NCBI GenBank assembly: GCA_900315035.1
Contig: OMXO01000014.1
Coordinates: 1 to 48,382, forward strand
Direction of reading: 5' to 3'
DNA length: 48,382 nucleotides
Origin: an uncultured Prevotella sp.
Lineage (GTDB): Bacteria; Bacteroidota; Bacteroidia; Bacteroidales; Bacteroidaceae
Part shown: positions 26,596 through 34,891 of the stretch, piece by piece
Position numbering within the stretch: position 1 is the first letter of the stretch
Layout of the letters: each line of letters starts with the position of its first letter
Translations under genes and position numbers: made by a program
The notes under the pieces: model-generated
The model's database searches: none
Seen by the model: only the letters and a program-made list of their open reading frames with translations
Told to the model about the DNA's origin: nothing

Positions 26596-27144
26596 TTAAG
26601 TGCAAAAATTTAGAAAGTATTCGTGGAAACGAGTGTCGGCATCGAGTTCGGGATGGAAGGATGTGGCGAGTTGACGTCCCTGACGGGCTGCTACGATGTG
26701 GCCGTCGATGGTGGCTATGGGCTGACAATCGGAGGCTAGTATGCGTTCAATGTAGGGTGCGCGGATAAACGTCATGGGTATCTGGGAGCCGACACCCTCG
26801 ACGCTGCCAGAGGTGTGGAAACTGCCAAGCTGACGGCCATAGGCATTGCGGCGCACCTGGATGTGCATCGTTGACAGACGGCCGTGCGAGAGCAGGATCA
26901 TGCCAGCGCAGGTGCCGAAGACGGGTAAGCCGTCGAGGATGGCATCGCGCACAGGATCGAGAAGTCCTAATTGGGCGAGAAGGCGCATTTGCACCGTGCT
27001 CTCGCCACCAGGCAGGATTAGACCGTCTTTTGGCTGCTGCCAGTCGCGCAGTTGGCGCACCTCGAAGGTCTCGGCTCCGAGGCGCTGCAGCATCTGCTCG
27101 TGTTCGATGAATGCCCCCTGAAGGGCTAAGACTGCGATTTTCAT
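26596..27144 (-). CDS. pdxT: Pyridoxal 5'-phosphate synthase glutaminase subunit PdxT
   Basis: Hydrolyses glutamine and passes ammonia to PdxS for pyridoxal phosphate synthesis. A class I amidotransferase of 182 residues: LPGGEST binds glutamine, the nucleophile is Cys in GTCAGM, and the His/Glu pair lies in SFHPEL near the C-terminus. It follows pdxS after nine bases, the typical pdxST arrangement. It is one of four glutamine amidotransferases in this window. Confidence 0.95.
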   Translation of the reverse strand: MKIAVLALQGAFIEHEQMLQRLGAETFEVRQLRDWQQPKDGLILPGGESTVQMRLLAQLGLLDPVRDAILDGLPVFGTCAGMILLSHGRLSTMHIQVRRNAYGRQLGSFHTSGSVEGVGSQIPMTFIRAPYIERILASDCQPIATIDGHIVAARQGRQLATSFHPELDADTRFHEYFLNFCT

Positions 27145-27153
27145 GTTCTGATT

Positions 27154-28029
27154 CTATTTTCCGCGTTCGGCCATGAGGATTTGAATTTCATGTTCGTTGA
27201 TACCTACCATCGCCTCACCGAGGTCGGCAGAGAGTTCTGCCAGGAGTTTGGCATCCTGATAGTTAGTGACAGCCTGCACGATGGCTGCTGCGCGTTTGGC
27301 AGGATTACCACTCTTGAAGATGCCGCTCCCCACGAAAACGCCCTCGGCTCCGAGTTGCATCATCAGGGCGGCATCGGCAGGGGTGGCGACACCGCCAGCG
27401 GCGAAGTTGACGACGGGCAACTTGCCGTTCTCATGCACGAACTTCACTAGTTCGTATGGAGCCTGCAACTGCTTGGCTGCCTCGAAGATCTCATCGTTGC
27501 TCATGCTGACGAGACGGCGTATCTCGCTCTGCATCAGTCGCATGTGGCTGACGGCTTGTACGACGTCGCCTGTGCCGGGCTCGCCCTTGGTGCGGATCAT
27601 CGTGGCGCCTTCAGCGATGCGGCGCAGAGCCTCGCCCAGATTCTTGGCTCCGCAGACGAAGGGCACGTCGAACTTGGTCTTGTCGATATGGTAGATGTTG
27701 TCTGCGGGTGAGAGAACCTCGCTCTCGTCGATATAATCGATCTCAATGGCCTGCAGTATCTGGGCTTCGGCGATGTGGCCGATGCGGCACTTGGCCATCA
27801 CAGGAATGGTAACGGCCTCCTGGATGCCGCGTATCATCTTGGGATCGCTCATGCGCGAGACACCTCCTGCAGCACGTATATCTGCAGGGATGCGCTCGAG
27901 GGCCATCACAGCGCAGGCACCTGCAGCCTCGGCGATACGTGCCTGTTCTGGGGTTGTTACGTCCATAATCACACCGCCCTTCAGCATCTGGGCTAACTGG
28001 CGGTTCAGTTCTTGTCTGTTGGTTTCCAT
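27154..28029 (-). CDS. pdxS: Pyridoxal 5'-phosphate synthase subunit PdxS
   Basis: Makes pyridoxal phosphate from ribose 5-phosphate, glyceraldehyde 3-phosphate and ammonia in a TIM barrel that forms a dodecamer with PdxT. Recognisable segments are [31 protein letters not shown], the catalytic-lysine region VMAKCRIGH and the C-terminal [11 protein letters not shown]-type phosphate loop. Length 291 is normal. The gene begins 98 bases downstream of the ThiD-AraC regulator, and that gap holds a promoter and phased half-sites. Confidence 0.97.
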   Translation of the reverse strand: METNRQELNRQLAQMLKGGVIMDVTTPEQARIAEAAGACAVMALERIPADIRAAGGVSRMSDPKMIRGIQEAVTIPVMAKCRIGHIAEAQILQAIEIDYIDESEVLSPADNIYHIDKTKFDVPFVCGAKNLGEALRRIAEGATMIRTKGEPGTGDVVQAVSHMRLMQSEIRRLVSMSNDEIFEAAKQLQAPYELVKFVHENGKLPVVNFAAGGVATPADAALMMQLGAEGVFVGSGIFKSGNPAKRAAAIVQAVTNYQDAKLLAELSADLGEAMVGINEHEIQILMAERGK

Positions 28030-28067
28030 TTTTGTCTTTTCTTTTATGGTTGATGTTTTTTCGGCTG

Positions 28068-28099
28068 CAAAGGAAAGACTTTTCGTGGAGAATAGGAAA
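28068..28099 (-). promoter_or_regulatory. pdxST promoter
   Basis: On the minus strand TTCCTTTG (28068-28075) matches the -7 element with one mismatch, and TTTC (28096-28099) lies 20 bp upstream. Both elements are imperfect, as expected for an activator-dependent promoter. One of the 21-bp-phased half-sites overlaps the -33 position. Confidence 0.5.
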
Positions 28100-28144
28100 C
28101 GAGGTTCGCGTTATGGTAAACGAAAACTCATTTTTGGTAAATGC
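28093..28144 (-). promoter_or_regulatory. Candidate AraC-type operator, three half-sites at 21-bp phase
   Basis: Read on the plus strand, AAACGA at 28097-28102, TGGTAAACGA at 28114-28123 and TGGTAAATGC at 28135-28144 lie at 21-bp steps (two helical turns). The middle and right copies share TGGTAAA, the left and middle copies share AAACGA. AraC-family proteins bind direct repeats with this phase next to the -35 region, and the regulator gene is immediately upstream. The right copy lies inside the regulator's last codons. Confidence 0.5.
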
Positions 28145-29033
28145 GGCGCACGTCGCTGGGGGTACGGCCTGATTGTTTCTTGTAATAGCGCGACAGATGG
28201 GCTTGCGAGGAGAAACCAAAGGAGAGGGCTATTTCCTTGAGAGGCTTTGATGTGGATGTGAGTTGTGAACTGATGGCCTCAGTGATGCGCTCGTCAATTA
28301 TCGATTTGGGCGAGCGTTGGGCGACACTGCGGGTGACCTGACCCAGATAGCGGGCACTCACGCCCAATTGCTCAGCATAGAATGCCACATCGCTGTATCG
28401 TTGGTAAAAGCGGTCGATGGCTGCCAAAAAGAGGTTGTAGAGTTCGCCACTGCGGCTGTTGTCGTCGGTAAAGCCTTTGGGCTTCATACTGACGTAACTG
28501 CGGGCGTGGAGCATGGCCTCGTTGACGCTCTCTCCACAACTGAGGTAATAGGCGAGAGCAGCGCCGAGCTGGTTGGCATGACCGTGCTGGCGGGCGCCAG
28601 GAGGCAGGTCGGTGGGCTCGAGCACGACAGTGCAGAGGGGAAAGAGCTGCTGGCGGATGGTCTGATAGACCTGAGGCTCTACGAGCAAGTCGCCGCGTAC
28701 GGAGTGGAGCACAGGGGCATAGACGATATAACGGGGGCGGTACTTGCGCATGAGCTCTGCCACGATGCTGACCACATCGGTGCGGCGCAGTAGTCCGATT
28801 TTTACCACCTGCGGCTGAAGGTCGTTGAGGATGGCCTCGATCTGCGAGCGGACAGTCGTTGCAGGCAGATCGTAAAACTCCTGGATACCGAGTGTGTTCT
28901 GTACGGTAATCGAGGTAACGGCCGAGGTGACCATGCCTCCCAGTTCGGTGATGCAGCGGATATCGGCCTGGAGTCCTGAGCCGCCAGAACCGTCGGAACC
29001 CGTCACGGTTAATATGGTGTGTGCCATGTTCAT
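28128..29033 (-). CDS. ThiD-like pseudokinase fused to AraC-type DNA-binding domain
   Basis: A 301-residue fusion regulator. Residues 4-190 have the ribokinase fold of HMP/pyridoxine kinases, with GSDGSGGSGLQADIRC at 12-27 and VQNTLGIQEF, but key active-site residues are changed. The motif HGTGC (Cys/Asp catalytic) is HGHAN at 150-154, and the DPVM-type segment is YAPVL. Residues 205-301 are an AraC-type helix-turn-helix pair ending SFGFSSQAHLSRYYKKQSGR. It probably senses a pyridoxine- or HMP-like ligand and controls pdxS, encoded 98 bases downstream; the target and ligand are inference. Its own -7 element is TATATTTG at 29048-29055 (minus). The start could also be the ATG two codons later. 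Confidence 0.87.
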   Translation of the reverse strand: MNMAHTILTVTGSDGSGGSGLQADIRCITELGGMVTSAVTSITVQNTLGIQEFYDLPATTVRSQIEAILNDLQPQVVKIGLLRRTDVVSIVAELMRKYRPRYIVYAPVLHSVRGDLLVEPQVYQTIRQQLFPLCTVVLEPTDLPPGARQHGHANQLGAALAYYLSCGESVNEAMLHARSYVSMKPKGFTDDNSRSGELYNLFLAAIDRFYQRYSDVAFYAEQLGVSARYLGQVTRSVAQRSPKSIIDERITEAISSQLTSTSKPLKEIALSFGFSSQAHLSRYYKKQSGRTPSDVRRIYQK

Positions 29034-29047
29034 CTAGTTTACGGCTG

Positions 29048-29055
29048 CAAATATA
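29048..29055 (-). promoter_or_regulatory. -7 element of the pseudokinase regulator gene
   Basis: TATATTTG on the minus strand fits TAnnTTTG and lies 14 bp upstream of the ATG at 29033. No TTTG is seen at -33, so the promoter may be weak or regulated. Confidence 0.55.
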
Positions 29056-29099
29056 AGCATTTCTTTCGAAAGTATCAGCGCTGATGGCCGTTTTTTTTC

Positions 29100-29136
29100 A
29101 AAAAAAAGGGCCCGATACTATCACAGTGTCGGACCC
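29100..29136 (-). terminator. Terminator of gltB-glnN operon
   Basis: On the minus strand the stem GGGTCCGACACT / AGTATCGGGCCC (one mismatch, one G-T pair) with loop GTGAT is followed by at least seven T residues. It lies 29 bases beyond the glnN stop. Confidence 0.85.
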
Positions 29137-29164
29137 CACGCAAACTTCAAACAACCAAGAATGG

Positions 29165-31381
29165 TTATCGAATGAACAGCAATTCACGATATTTTGGCAG
29201 TGGCCAGAGCGAGTCGTCGACGATGAGCTCCAGTTTGTCAATCTGATAGCGGATTTCGTCGAACTTCGGCTCTACCTGATCGTGGTAGGCAATCGCTTTC
29301 ATGTGCTCATCGTCGATCTTGTTGGCGAGTTTACGGGCATTAACGAGCTCCTCGACTCCCTTCTCGATGGCACTTGTGCGCTCGGCAATCTCCTCTATGA
29401 TCTTGAGATTGCGGGCATTCAGTTTGTCGGCCTTATCGACGGGGAATGCGCCAGAGACGCTCTCCACATTCTTCAGCAACTGACTCTGATAACGGGTGGC
29501 CACGGGGATGATATGGTTCATAGAGAGGTCGCCTAGCACGCGTGCCTCAATCTGGATCTTCTTGGTATAAGTCTCCCATTTCACTTCGTTGCGAGCCTCG
29601 AGTTCCTTCTTTGTCATAACGCCCAGGCTTTCGAACATGTCGATGCTCTCCTTATCGAGATAGCGCTCAAAGATCTTGGGACACGACTTCTCGACATCGA
29701 GTCCGCGCTTCTCTGCCTCGACAACCCACTCGTCGCTGTAGCCGTTACCGTCGAAACGGATGGGCTTGCAGGTTTTGATATCTTCGCGCAGCACGTCGAT
29801 GATAGCGTGGAAGATGGGGTTGTGCTCTGTGCCCTCGAACTTCTTGGCAGTTTCAGTCACACGGGCATCGACGCGCTTCTTGAAGTTGACGAGTGCTTCA
29901 GCAACCGCACTATTGAGGGCAATCATCGCGCTGGCGCAGTTGGCCTCAGAGCCGACGGCACGGAACTCGAAACGGTTGCCTGTGAAGGCGAAGGGTGACG
30001 TGCGGTTACGATCTGTGTTGTCGATGAGCAACTCAGGTATCTCGGGGATGTCCATCTTCATGCCCTGCTTGCCTGCGAAGGAAAGAATATCTTCCTTATC
30101 AGCCTTCTCGATGTGGTCGAGAAGTTCGCTGACTTGCTTGCCGAGGAATGAGGAAACGATGGCGGGAGGTGCCTCGTTGGCGCCTAGACGGTGAGCATTG
30201 GTGGCACTCATGATTGAGGCCTTGAGTAGTCCGTTGTGTTTATAGACACCCATCAGCGTCTCAACGATGAAGGTGGCGAAGCGGAGGTTCTGCTCAGCCG
30301 TCTTGCCTGGTGCGTGGAGCAGCACTCCGTTATCGGTAGAGAGACTCCAGTTATTGTGCTTACCAGAGCCGTTGATACCGTCGAAGGGCTTCTCGTGGAG
30401 TAGTACGCGGAATCCGTGCTTGCGAGCCACGCGCTTCATGACAGACATGAGCAGCATGTTGTGATCGACGGCGAGGTTGGTTTCCTCGAAGATAGGAGCG
30501 AGTTCAAACTGGTTGGGAGCCACCTCGTTGTGGCGCGTCTTGCAAGGAATGCCCAGTTCGAGAGCCTCGATTTCAAGTTCGCGCATGAAGGCTGCGACAC
30601 GCTCAGGGATAGAGCCAAAATAATGGTCGTCCATCTGCTGGTTCTTTGCAGAGTCGTGACCCATAAGTGTGCGGCCAGTGAGTAGCAGGTCGGGGCGAGC
30701 GGCATAGAGTCCCTCATCGACGAGGAAGTACTCCTGTTCCCATCCGAGGTTAGAGGTAACCTTTTTTACTGAGGGGTCGAAGTAATGACATACCTCTGTG
30801 GCTGCCACATTGACGGCGTGAAGCGCGCGCAACAGCGGTGCCTTGTAGTCGAGCGCTTCACCGCTGTAAGAGATGAATACGGTGGGGATGCAGAGTGTGT
30901 CGTCGATGATAAAGACGGGTGATGTGGGATCCCAGGCCGAGTAACCGCGAGCCTCGAAAGTTGAGCGGATACCGCCTGAGGGGAACGATGAGGCGTCGGG
31001 TTCCTGTTGTACGAGCAGTTTGCCAGTGAACTCCTCGACCATTCCGCCCTTGAAGTCGTGCTCGATGAACGAGTCGTGCTTCTCGGCTGTTCCTTCTGTC
31101 AACGGCTGGAACCAGTGCGTATAATGGGTCACGCCCTCCTCGACGGCCCATTGCTTCATGCCCTCTGCCACAGCGTCAGCTATCTGACGGTCAAGACGGG
31201 CACCATTGTCCATCACGTCGATGAGTTTCTCATAGACACTCTTGGGCAGATACTTATACATCTTTTCACGGTTGAAGACCTTCTTACCAAAATACTTTGA
31301 AGGTCGTTCACTGGGTGCTTTTACGTCGAGCGGCTTCTTCTTGAATGCCTCGCCGACAACCTGAAATCTTAATGCTTCCAT
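29165..31381 (-). CDS. glnN: Type III glutamine synthetase GlnN
   Basis: Makes glutamine from glutamate, ammonium and ATP. At 738 residues it is of the long dodecameric GSIII type typical of Bacteroidota and cyanobacteria, not the 450-470-residue GlnA type. Recognisable segments: THWFQPLTEGTAEKHDSF near the N-terminus, the metal-binding LGWEQEYFLVD, KTRHNEVAPNQFELAP, and the GSGKHNNWSLST glutamate/ATP region. It is the last gene of the gltB-gltD-dapF-dapL-glnN operon, 12 bases after dapL, so glutamine synthesis and its use by glutamate synthase are on one transcript. No adenylylation site of the GlnA type applies to this class; control is expected at transcription or through P-II. Confidence 0.97.
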   Translation of the reverse strand: MEALRFQVVGEAFKKKPLDVKAPSERPSKYFGKKVFNREKMYKYLPKSVYEKLIDVMDNGARLDRQIADAVAEGMKQWAVEEGVTHYTHWFQPLTEGTAEKHDSFIEHDFKGGMVEEFTGKLLVQQEPDASSFPSGGIRSTFEARGYSAWDPTSPVFIIDDTLCIPTVFISYSGEALDYKAPLLRALHAVNVAATEVCHYFDPSVKKVTSNLGWEQEYFLVDEGLYAARPDLLLTGRTLMGHDSAKNQQMDDHYFGSIPERVAAFMRELEIEALELGIPCKTRHNEVAPNQFELAPIFEETNLAVDHNMLLMSVMKRVARKHGFRVLLHEKPFDGINGSGKHNNWSLSTDNGVLLHAPGKTAEQNLRFATFIVETLMGVYKHNGLLKASIMSATNAHRLGANEAPPAIVSSFLGKQVSELLDHIEKADKEDILSFAGKQGMKMDIPEIPELLIDNTDRNRTSPFAFTGNRFEFRAVGSEANCASAMIALNSAVAEALVNFKKRVDARVTETAKKFEGTEHNPIFHAIIDVLREDIKTCKPIRFDGNGYSDEWVVEAEKRGLDVEKSCPKIFERYLDKESIDMFESLGVMTKKELEARNEVKWETYTKKIQIEARVLGDLSMNHIIPVATRYQSQLLKNVESVSGAFPVDKADKLNARNLKIIEEIAERTSAIEKGVEELVNARKLANKIDDEHMKAIAYHDQVEPKFDEIRYQIDKLELIVDDSLWPLPKYRELLFIR

Positions 31382-31393
31382 AATTGTGTTTGT

Positions 31394-32632
31394 TTAATGT
31401 GATTGAGTCCAGTTTTCTATTCTCGTTAATGCCTCTACAGTCTTCTCGCGACTGCCGAAGGCGGTAAAGCGTACATAACCCTCGCCTGAAGGGCCGAAGC
31501 CGACACCAGGGGTGCAGACGACGTTGGCGCCATAGAGCAGTTCTTCGAAGAACTGCCAGGAGGTGGTGGCATCGGGGGTGCGCATCCAGATGTAAGGGGC
31601 ATTCTCACCGCCGTAGACCTCGTAGCCCAGTCGGCGCAGAGTTTCTAGCATCAGGCGCGCATTTTCCATGTAGTAGTCGATGGTGGCCTTGATCTGTTGC
31701 TTGCCCTCAGGCGTGTAGATGGCCTCTGCGGCGCGCTGGGAGATGTAACTTGTGCCATTGAACTTTGTGGTCTGGCGGCGCAGCCACAACTGATTCAGCG
31801 GGATGCGCTCACCTTCGAAGGTGGCCACGCTGACATCCTTGGGAACGATGGTGTATCCGCAGCGCACACCTGTGAAGCCTGCCGTCTTGGAGAACGAGTG
31901 GAACTCGACGGCACACTTGCGGGCTCCGCGTATCTCGTAGATGCTGTGAGGAATCTCCGGGTCACGGATATAGGCCTGATAGGCAGCATCGTAGAGGATG
32001 AGGGCATCGTTTTTCAGTGCGTAGTTCACCCACTTCCTCAGTTCGGGCTTGGTGATGACGGCACCTGTGGGGTTGTTGGGATAACACAAGTAGATGACAT
32101 CGACAGGGCGACCTGTAGGCAGCGATGGCACGAAACCGTTCTCAGCCGTTGTGGGCATATAGCGCACATTGGTCCAGCGCCCTTCGCGATAAGTGCCGCA
32201 ACGGCCTATCATCACGTTGGAGTCGATATATACGGGGTAGATAGGATCAGTAACGCCTATGAAGTTATCCCAATGGAGTAGTTCCTGAAAGTTGCCTGTA
32301 TCCGACTTGGCACCGTCGTTAATGAACACCTCGTCGATGTTGAGGTGGATGCCACGCGGACGGAAATCGTTCTTGAGAATGGCCTCACGCAGGAACGTAT
32401 AGCCCTGTTCAGGTCCGTATCCGCGGAATCCTTCAGCAGTAGCCATCTCATCGACAGCCTTGTGCATCGCCTCGATGACAGCAGGACAAAGGGGCTGGGT
32501 GACGTCACCGATACCTAGGGATATCACGTCGGCCTTGGGATGCATCACCTTGAAGGCATTCACCTTCTTGGCGATATCGGCAAACAGGTAGTTGTTCTGT
32601 AAGTTGAGGAAATGGATGTTTACTAATGCCAT
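31394..32632 (-). CDS. dapL: LL-diaminopimelate aminotransferase DapL
   Basis: Converts tetrahydrodipicolinate directly to LL-diaminopimelate using glutamate as amino donor, the short route to lysine and peptidoglycan. A PLP-dependent fold I aminotransferase of 412 residues: GIGDVTQPL near the N-terminus, CYPNNPTGA, and the PLP lysine in FHSFSKTAGFTGVRCG. Length and start agree with the family. It sits 22 bases after dapF and 12 before glnN; the use of glutamate ties it to the surrounding gltBD-glnN genes. Confidence 0.96.
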   Translation of the reverse strand: MALVNIHFLNLQNNYLFADIAKKVNAFKVMHPKADVISLGIGDVTQPLCPAVIEAMHKAVDEMATAEGFRGYGPEQGYTFLREAILKNDFRPRGIHLNIDEVFINDGAKSDTGNFQELLHWDNFIGVTDPIYPVYIDSNVMIGRCGTYREGRWTNVRYMPTTAENGFVPSLPTGRPVDVIYLCYPNNPTGAVITKPELRKWVNYALKNDALILYDAAYQAYIRDPEIPHSIYEIRGARKCAVEFHSFSKTAGFTGVRCGYTIVPKDVSVATFEGERIPLNQLWLRRQTTKFNGTSYISQRAAEAIYTPEGKQQIKATIDYYMENARLMLETLRRLGYEVYGGENAPYIWMRTPDATTSWQFFEELLYGANVVCTPGVGFGPSGEGYVRFTAFGSREKTVEALTRIENWTQSH

Positions 32633-32654
32633 ATTTTTTATTGACTATTGAACA

Positions 32655-33458
32655 TTATGGTTCTATTTCTCCGTCGAAGACGAAGGCCGCAGGCCCCGTC
32701 ATATAGACATGATTATCGCTCTCGCGCCACTCGATGGTCAGGGTGCCGCCATCCATCACGATCTGTGAGGTGCGCTCTGAGCGCCCTGTGAGTACAGCAG
32801 CGACGGCTGTGGCGCAGGCACCTGTTCCACAGGCCTGGGTGATGCCCGAGCCGCGCTCCCAGACACGGGTGCGGATGGTGCCGTCAGATTCTATGCGAGC
32901 GAACTCGATGTTGCAGCGTTGCGGGAAGGCAGGATGATGCTCGAGAGCGGATCCTTTCTCTCCGACCTGATCAACATCATCAGTGAAGATGACGTAGTGG
33001 GGGTTGCCCATCGAGACGAAGGTGCCCACATCAGAAATGCGTGAGGCCACATATTGCGACTCATTGTCGAGGACTGGTTCGAGCATATCGACTGTTACAC
33101 TGACGACGATACCGTCTTCAACTTGAAGCATGAGTGTTTTGATGCCTGAGAGCGTGAGCAGACGGATTTCAGTCTTTGTGGTGAGTCCGCGCTCGTAGAG
33201 GTACTTCCCCACACACCGCGATGCGTTGCCACACATCATAGCCTCAGAGCCGTCGGCATTGAAGATGCGCATGGAGTAATCTGCCTCGGGTACGGGCGAC
33301 TTGTCGATCAGCACGAGTCCATCGGAACCGATACCCTTATGACGGTCGCTCCAGCGGATGGCAGTCTCAGTGGGGTTGGGCACAGCGTGAGCCATCGTAC
33401 ATACGTAGATGTAGTCGTTGCCGGCTCCGTGCATCTTGGTGAAGGGAATCTTGCTCAT
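32655..33458 (-). CDS. dapF: Diaminopimelate epimerase DapF
   Basis: Interconverts LL- and meso-diaminopimelate, next step after DapL. The two catalytic cysteines of the cofactor-free epimerase are visible in [15 protein letters not shown] and in [12 protein letters not shown]. The N-terminus [11 protein letters not shown] binds substrate. 267 residues is normal. The 12-base gap to gltD, and the last codons of gltD, consist of the 7-bp tandem repeat described separately. Confidence 0.97.
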   Translation of the reverse strand: MSKIPFTKMHGAGNDYIYVCTMAHAVPNPTETAIRWSDRHKGIGSDGLVLIDKSPVPEADYSMRIFNADGSEAMMCGNASRCVGKYLYERGLTTKTEIRLLTLSGIKTLMLQVEDGIVVSVTVDMLEPVLDNESQYVASRISDVGTFVSMGNPHYVIFTDDVDQVGEKGSALEHHPAFPQRCNIEFARIESDGTIRTRVWERGSGITQACGTGACATAVAAVLTGRSERTSQIVMDGGTLTIEWRESDNHVYMTGPAAFVFDGEIEP

Positions 33459-33500
33459 AGTGGTAAGTGGTCAGACTTGAGAGATGACTGTTGAGAGGTA
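33459..33500. repeat. Heptanucleotide repeat tract at gltD/dapF junction
   Basis: Six consecutive 7-bp units on the plus strand (AGTGGTA, AGTGGTC, AGACTTG, AGAGATG, ACTGTTG, AGAGGTA) match the consensus AGNGGTR of the tracts in gltD, gltB and purF. The tract supplies the gltD stop codon, its last nine codons and the whole dapF leader, so it also sets the spacing for dapF translation. Confidence 0.65.
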
Positions 33501-34844
33501 TGCATCAACTTTTTGGGCTGTCTGACGGCCACTGGCCATCGCACGTACCACGAGGGATGCTCCGTTGGCACTGTCGCCACAGACGAAGACGTTGGCAGGA
33601 TACTCGGGATGCTCTGGCTTAAGGAAGCCCATGGCGAGAAGCACGAGTTCGGCTTTGATGATCTCGGGTTTACCTTTTTCAACCATGATGGGGCGTCCGC
33701 CTTCAGGATTAGGCTTCCAATCTATTTCCTGCACCTTGACACCAGTCAGACGGCCATTCTCGCCCAAGAACTCGAGTGTGTTGATGTTCCAGCGACGGGT
33801 GCAGCCTTCCTCGTGACTCGAGGTAGTCTTGAGGGTGCGTGGCCAGTTGGGCCAAGGGCTCTGCGGATCTTCGGGACCTTCTACGGGCTTGGGCATAATC
33901 TCAATCTGAGTGACGCTCTTACATCCCTGACGATGGGCGGTGCCGATGCAGTCGGAACCAGTATCGCCTCCACCAATCACCAGCACATCCTTTCCCTTGG
34001 CGCTGATGCGTTCCTCTTTTGTAAACTCCATGCCTGCTAGCACGCGGTTCTGTTGCGAGAGCAGTTCGAGGGCGAAGTGTACACCCTTCAGTTCGCGACC
34101 TGGTGCTTTGAGATCGCGGGCAGTCGGTGTACCTGTGGCGATGACGACTGCGTCGAAATCAGAGGTGAGGGGTGAGAGGTGAGAGGCGAGCGAGATGTCT
34201 TGTCCATACTTGAATTCGATGCCTTCCTGCTCGAGCAGGGCGATGCGGCGATTGATGACGGCCTTGTTGAGCTTGAAGTTGGGAATGCCGTAGCGCAGCA
34301 GTCCGCCAGCAGCCTCGTTTTTCTCGAAGACTGTCACGCTGTAACCCATCAGGTTCAGATCGTTGGCAGCAGCAAGTCCAGCAGGGCCAGCACCAATCAC
34401 CGCCACCTTCTTACCGTTACGTTTGATATTGGTATGAGGTGTGATATAACCCTCTTGGAAGGCCATTTCAATAATGGCGCACTCATCCTCGCGGTTCGTG
34501 GTAGGCTCGTGGTTAAAGCGGTTCAGCACGCAGGCCTTCTCACAGAGTGCTGGACAGATGCGCCCTGTGAACTCAGGGAAAGGGTTGGTGGTGCTGAGCA
34601 GGCGATAAGCCAGTTCCCAGTCGCCCTTATATAGTGCGTCGTTCCATTCTGGTGCCTTATTGCCCAGCGGACAAGCCCAGTGGCAGAAGGGCACACCGCA
34701 GTCCATGCAGCGACTTGCCTGCAATTTGCGCTCGCGGGTACTAAGCGTCTGCTCCACCTCGCCGAAGTCGTGGATTCTATCGTGAATAGGGCGGTAACCT
34801 GCCTCCTGTCGATGTATCTCTAAAAATGCTTTTGGATTTCCCAT
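33471..34844 (-). CDS. gltD: Glutamate synthase small subunit GltD
   Basis: Supplies electrons from NAD(P)H to the large subunit through FAD and iron-sulfur centres. The N-terminal iron-sulfur cysteines are in CMDCGVPFCHWACPLG and CPALCEKACVLN. The FAD-binding motif is VIGAGPAGLAAANDL, the NADPH-binding motif is VIGGGDTGSDCIG. Length 457 is normal. Residues about 219-228 (SHLSPLTS) are coded by a 7-bp tandem repeat in what is a variable loop in the family, and the C-terminal residues are coded by a second tract. An A-rich intergenic repeat (34849-34862) precedes the ATG. Confidence 0.96.
   Translation of the reverse strand: MGNPKAFLEIHRQEAGYRPIHDRIHDFGEVEQTLSTRERKLQASRCMDCGVPFCHWACPLGNKAPEWNDALYKGDWELAYRLLSTTNPFPEFTGRICPALCEKACVLNRFNHEPTTNREDECAIIEMAFQEGYITPHTNIKRNGKKVAVIGAGPAGLAAANDLNLMGYSVTVFEKNEAAGGLLRYGIPNFKLNKAVINRRIALLEQEGIEFKYGQDISLASHLSPLTSDFDAVVIATGTPTARDLKAPGRELKGVHFALELLSQQNRVLAGMEFTKEERISAKGKDVLVIGGGDTGSDCIGTAHRQGCKSVTQIEIMPKPVEGPEDPQSPWPNWPRTLKTTSSHEEGCTRRWNINTLEFLGENGRLTGVKVQEIDWKPNPEGGRPIMVEKGKPEIIKAELVLLAMGFLKPEHPEYPANVFVCGDSANGASLVVRAMASGRQTAQKVDAYLSTVISQV
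34161..34190. repeat. Heptanucleotide repeat tract inside gltD
   Basis: Four 7-bp units; on the coding strand they read CTCGCCT, CTCACCT, CTCACCC, CTCACCT. They encode ASHLSPLTS. Bases 34161-34183 are identical, on the opposite strand, to 45700-45722 in purF, but are read there in another frame. Confidence 0.8.
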
Positions 34845-34848
34845 TTTT

Positions 34849-34862
34849 CTAATTTTTACATT
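34849..34862 (-). repeat. A-rich intergenic repeat before gltD
   Basis: AATGTAAAAATTAG on the minus strand, four bases upstream of the gltD ATG. The same 14-mer lies at 41626-41639 before the porin gene, and a 13/14 match lies at 40310-40323 before amtB. All are within operon gaps close to start codons, so they may affect translation initiation. Confidence 0.5.
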
Positions 34863-34891
34863 TTTGCATTATTTCTTTTTTACATTGTCCC

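Noticed and set aside
28030-28127. TPP or PLP riboswitch before pdxS
   Set aside because: The leader is too short and lacks conserved riboswitch motifs; regulator half-sites explain the gap better.
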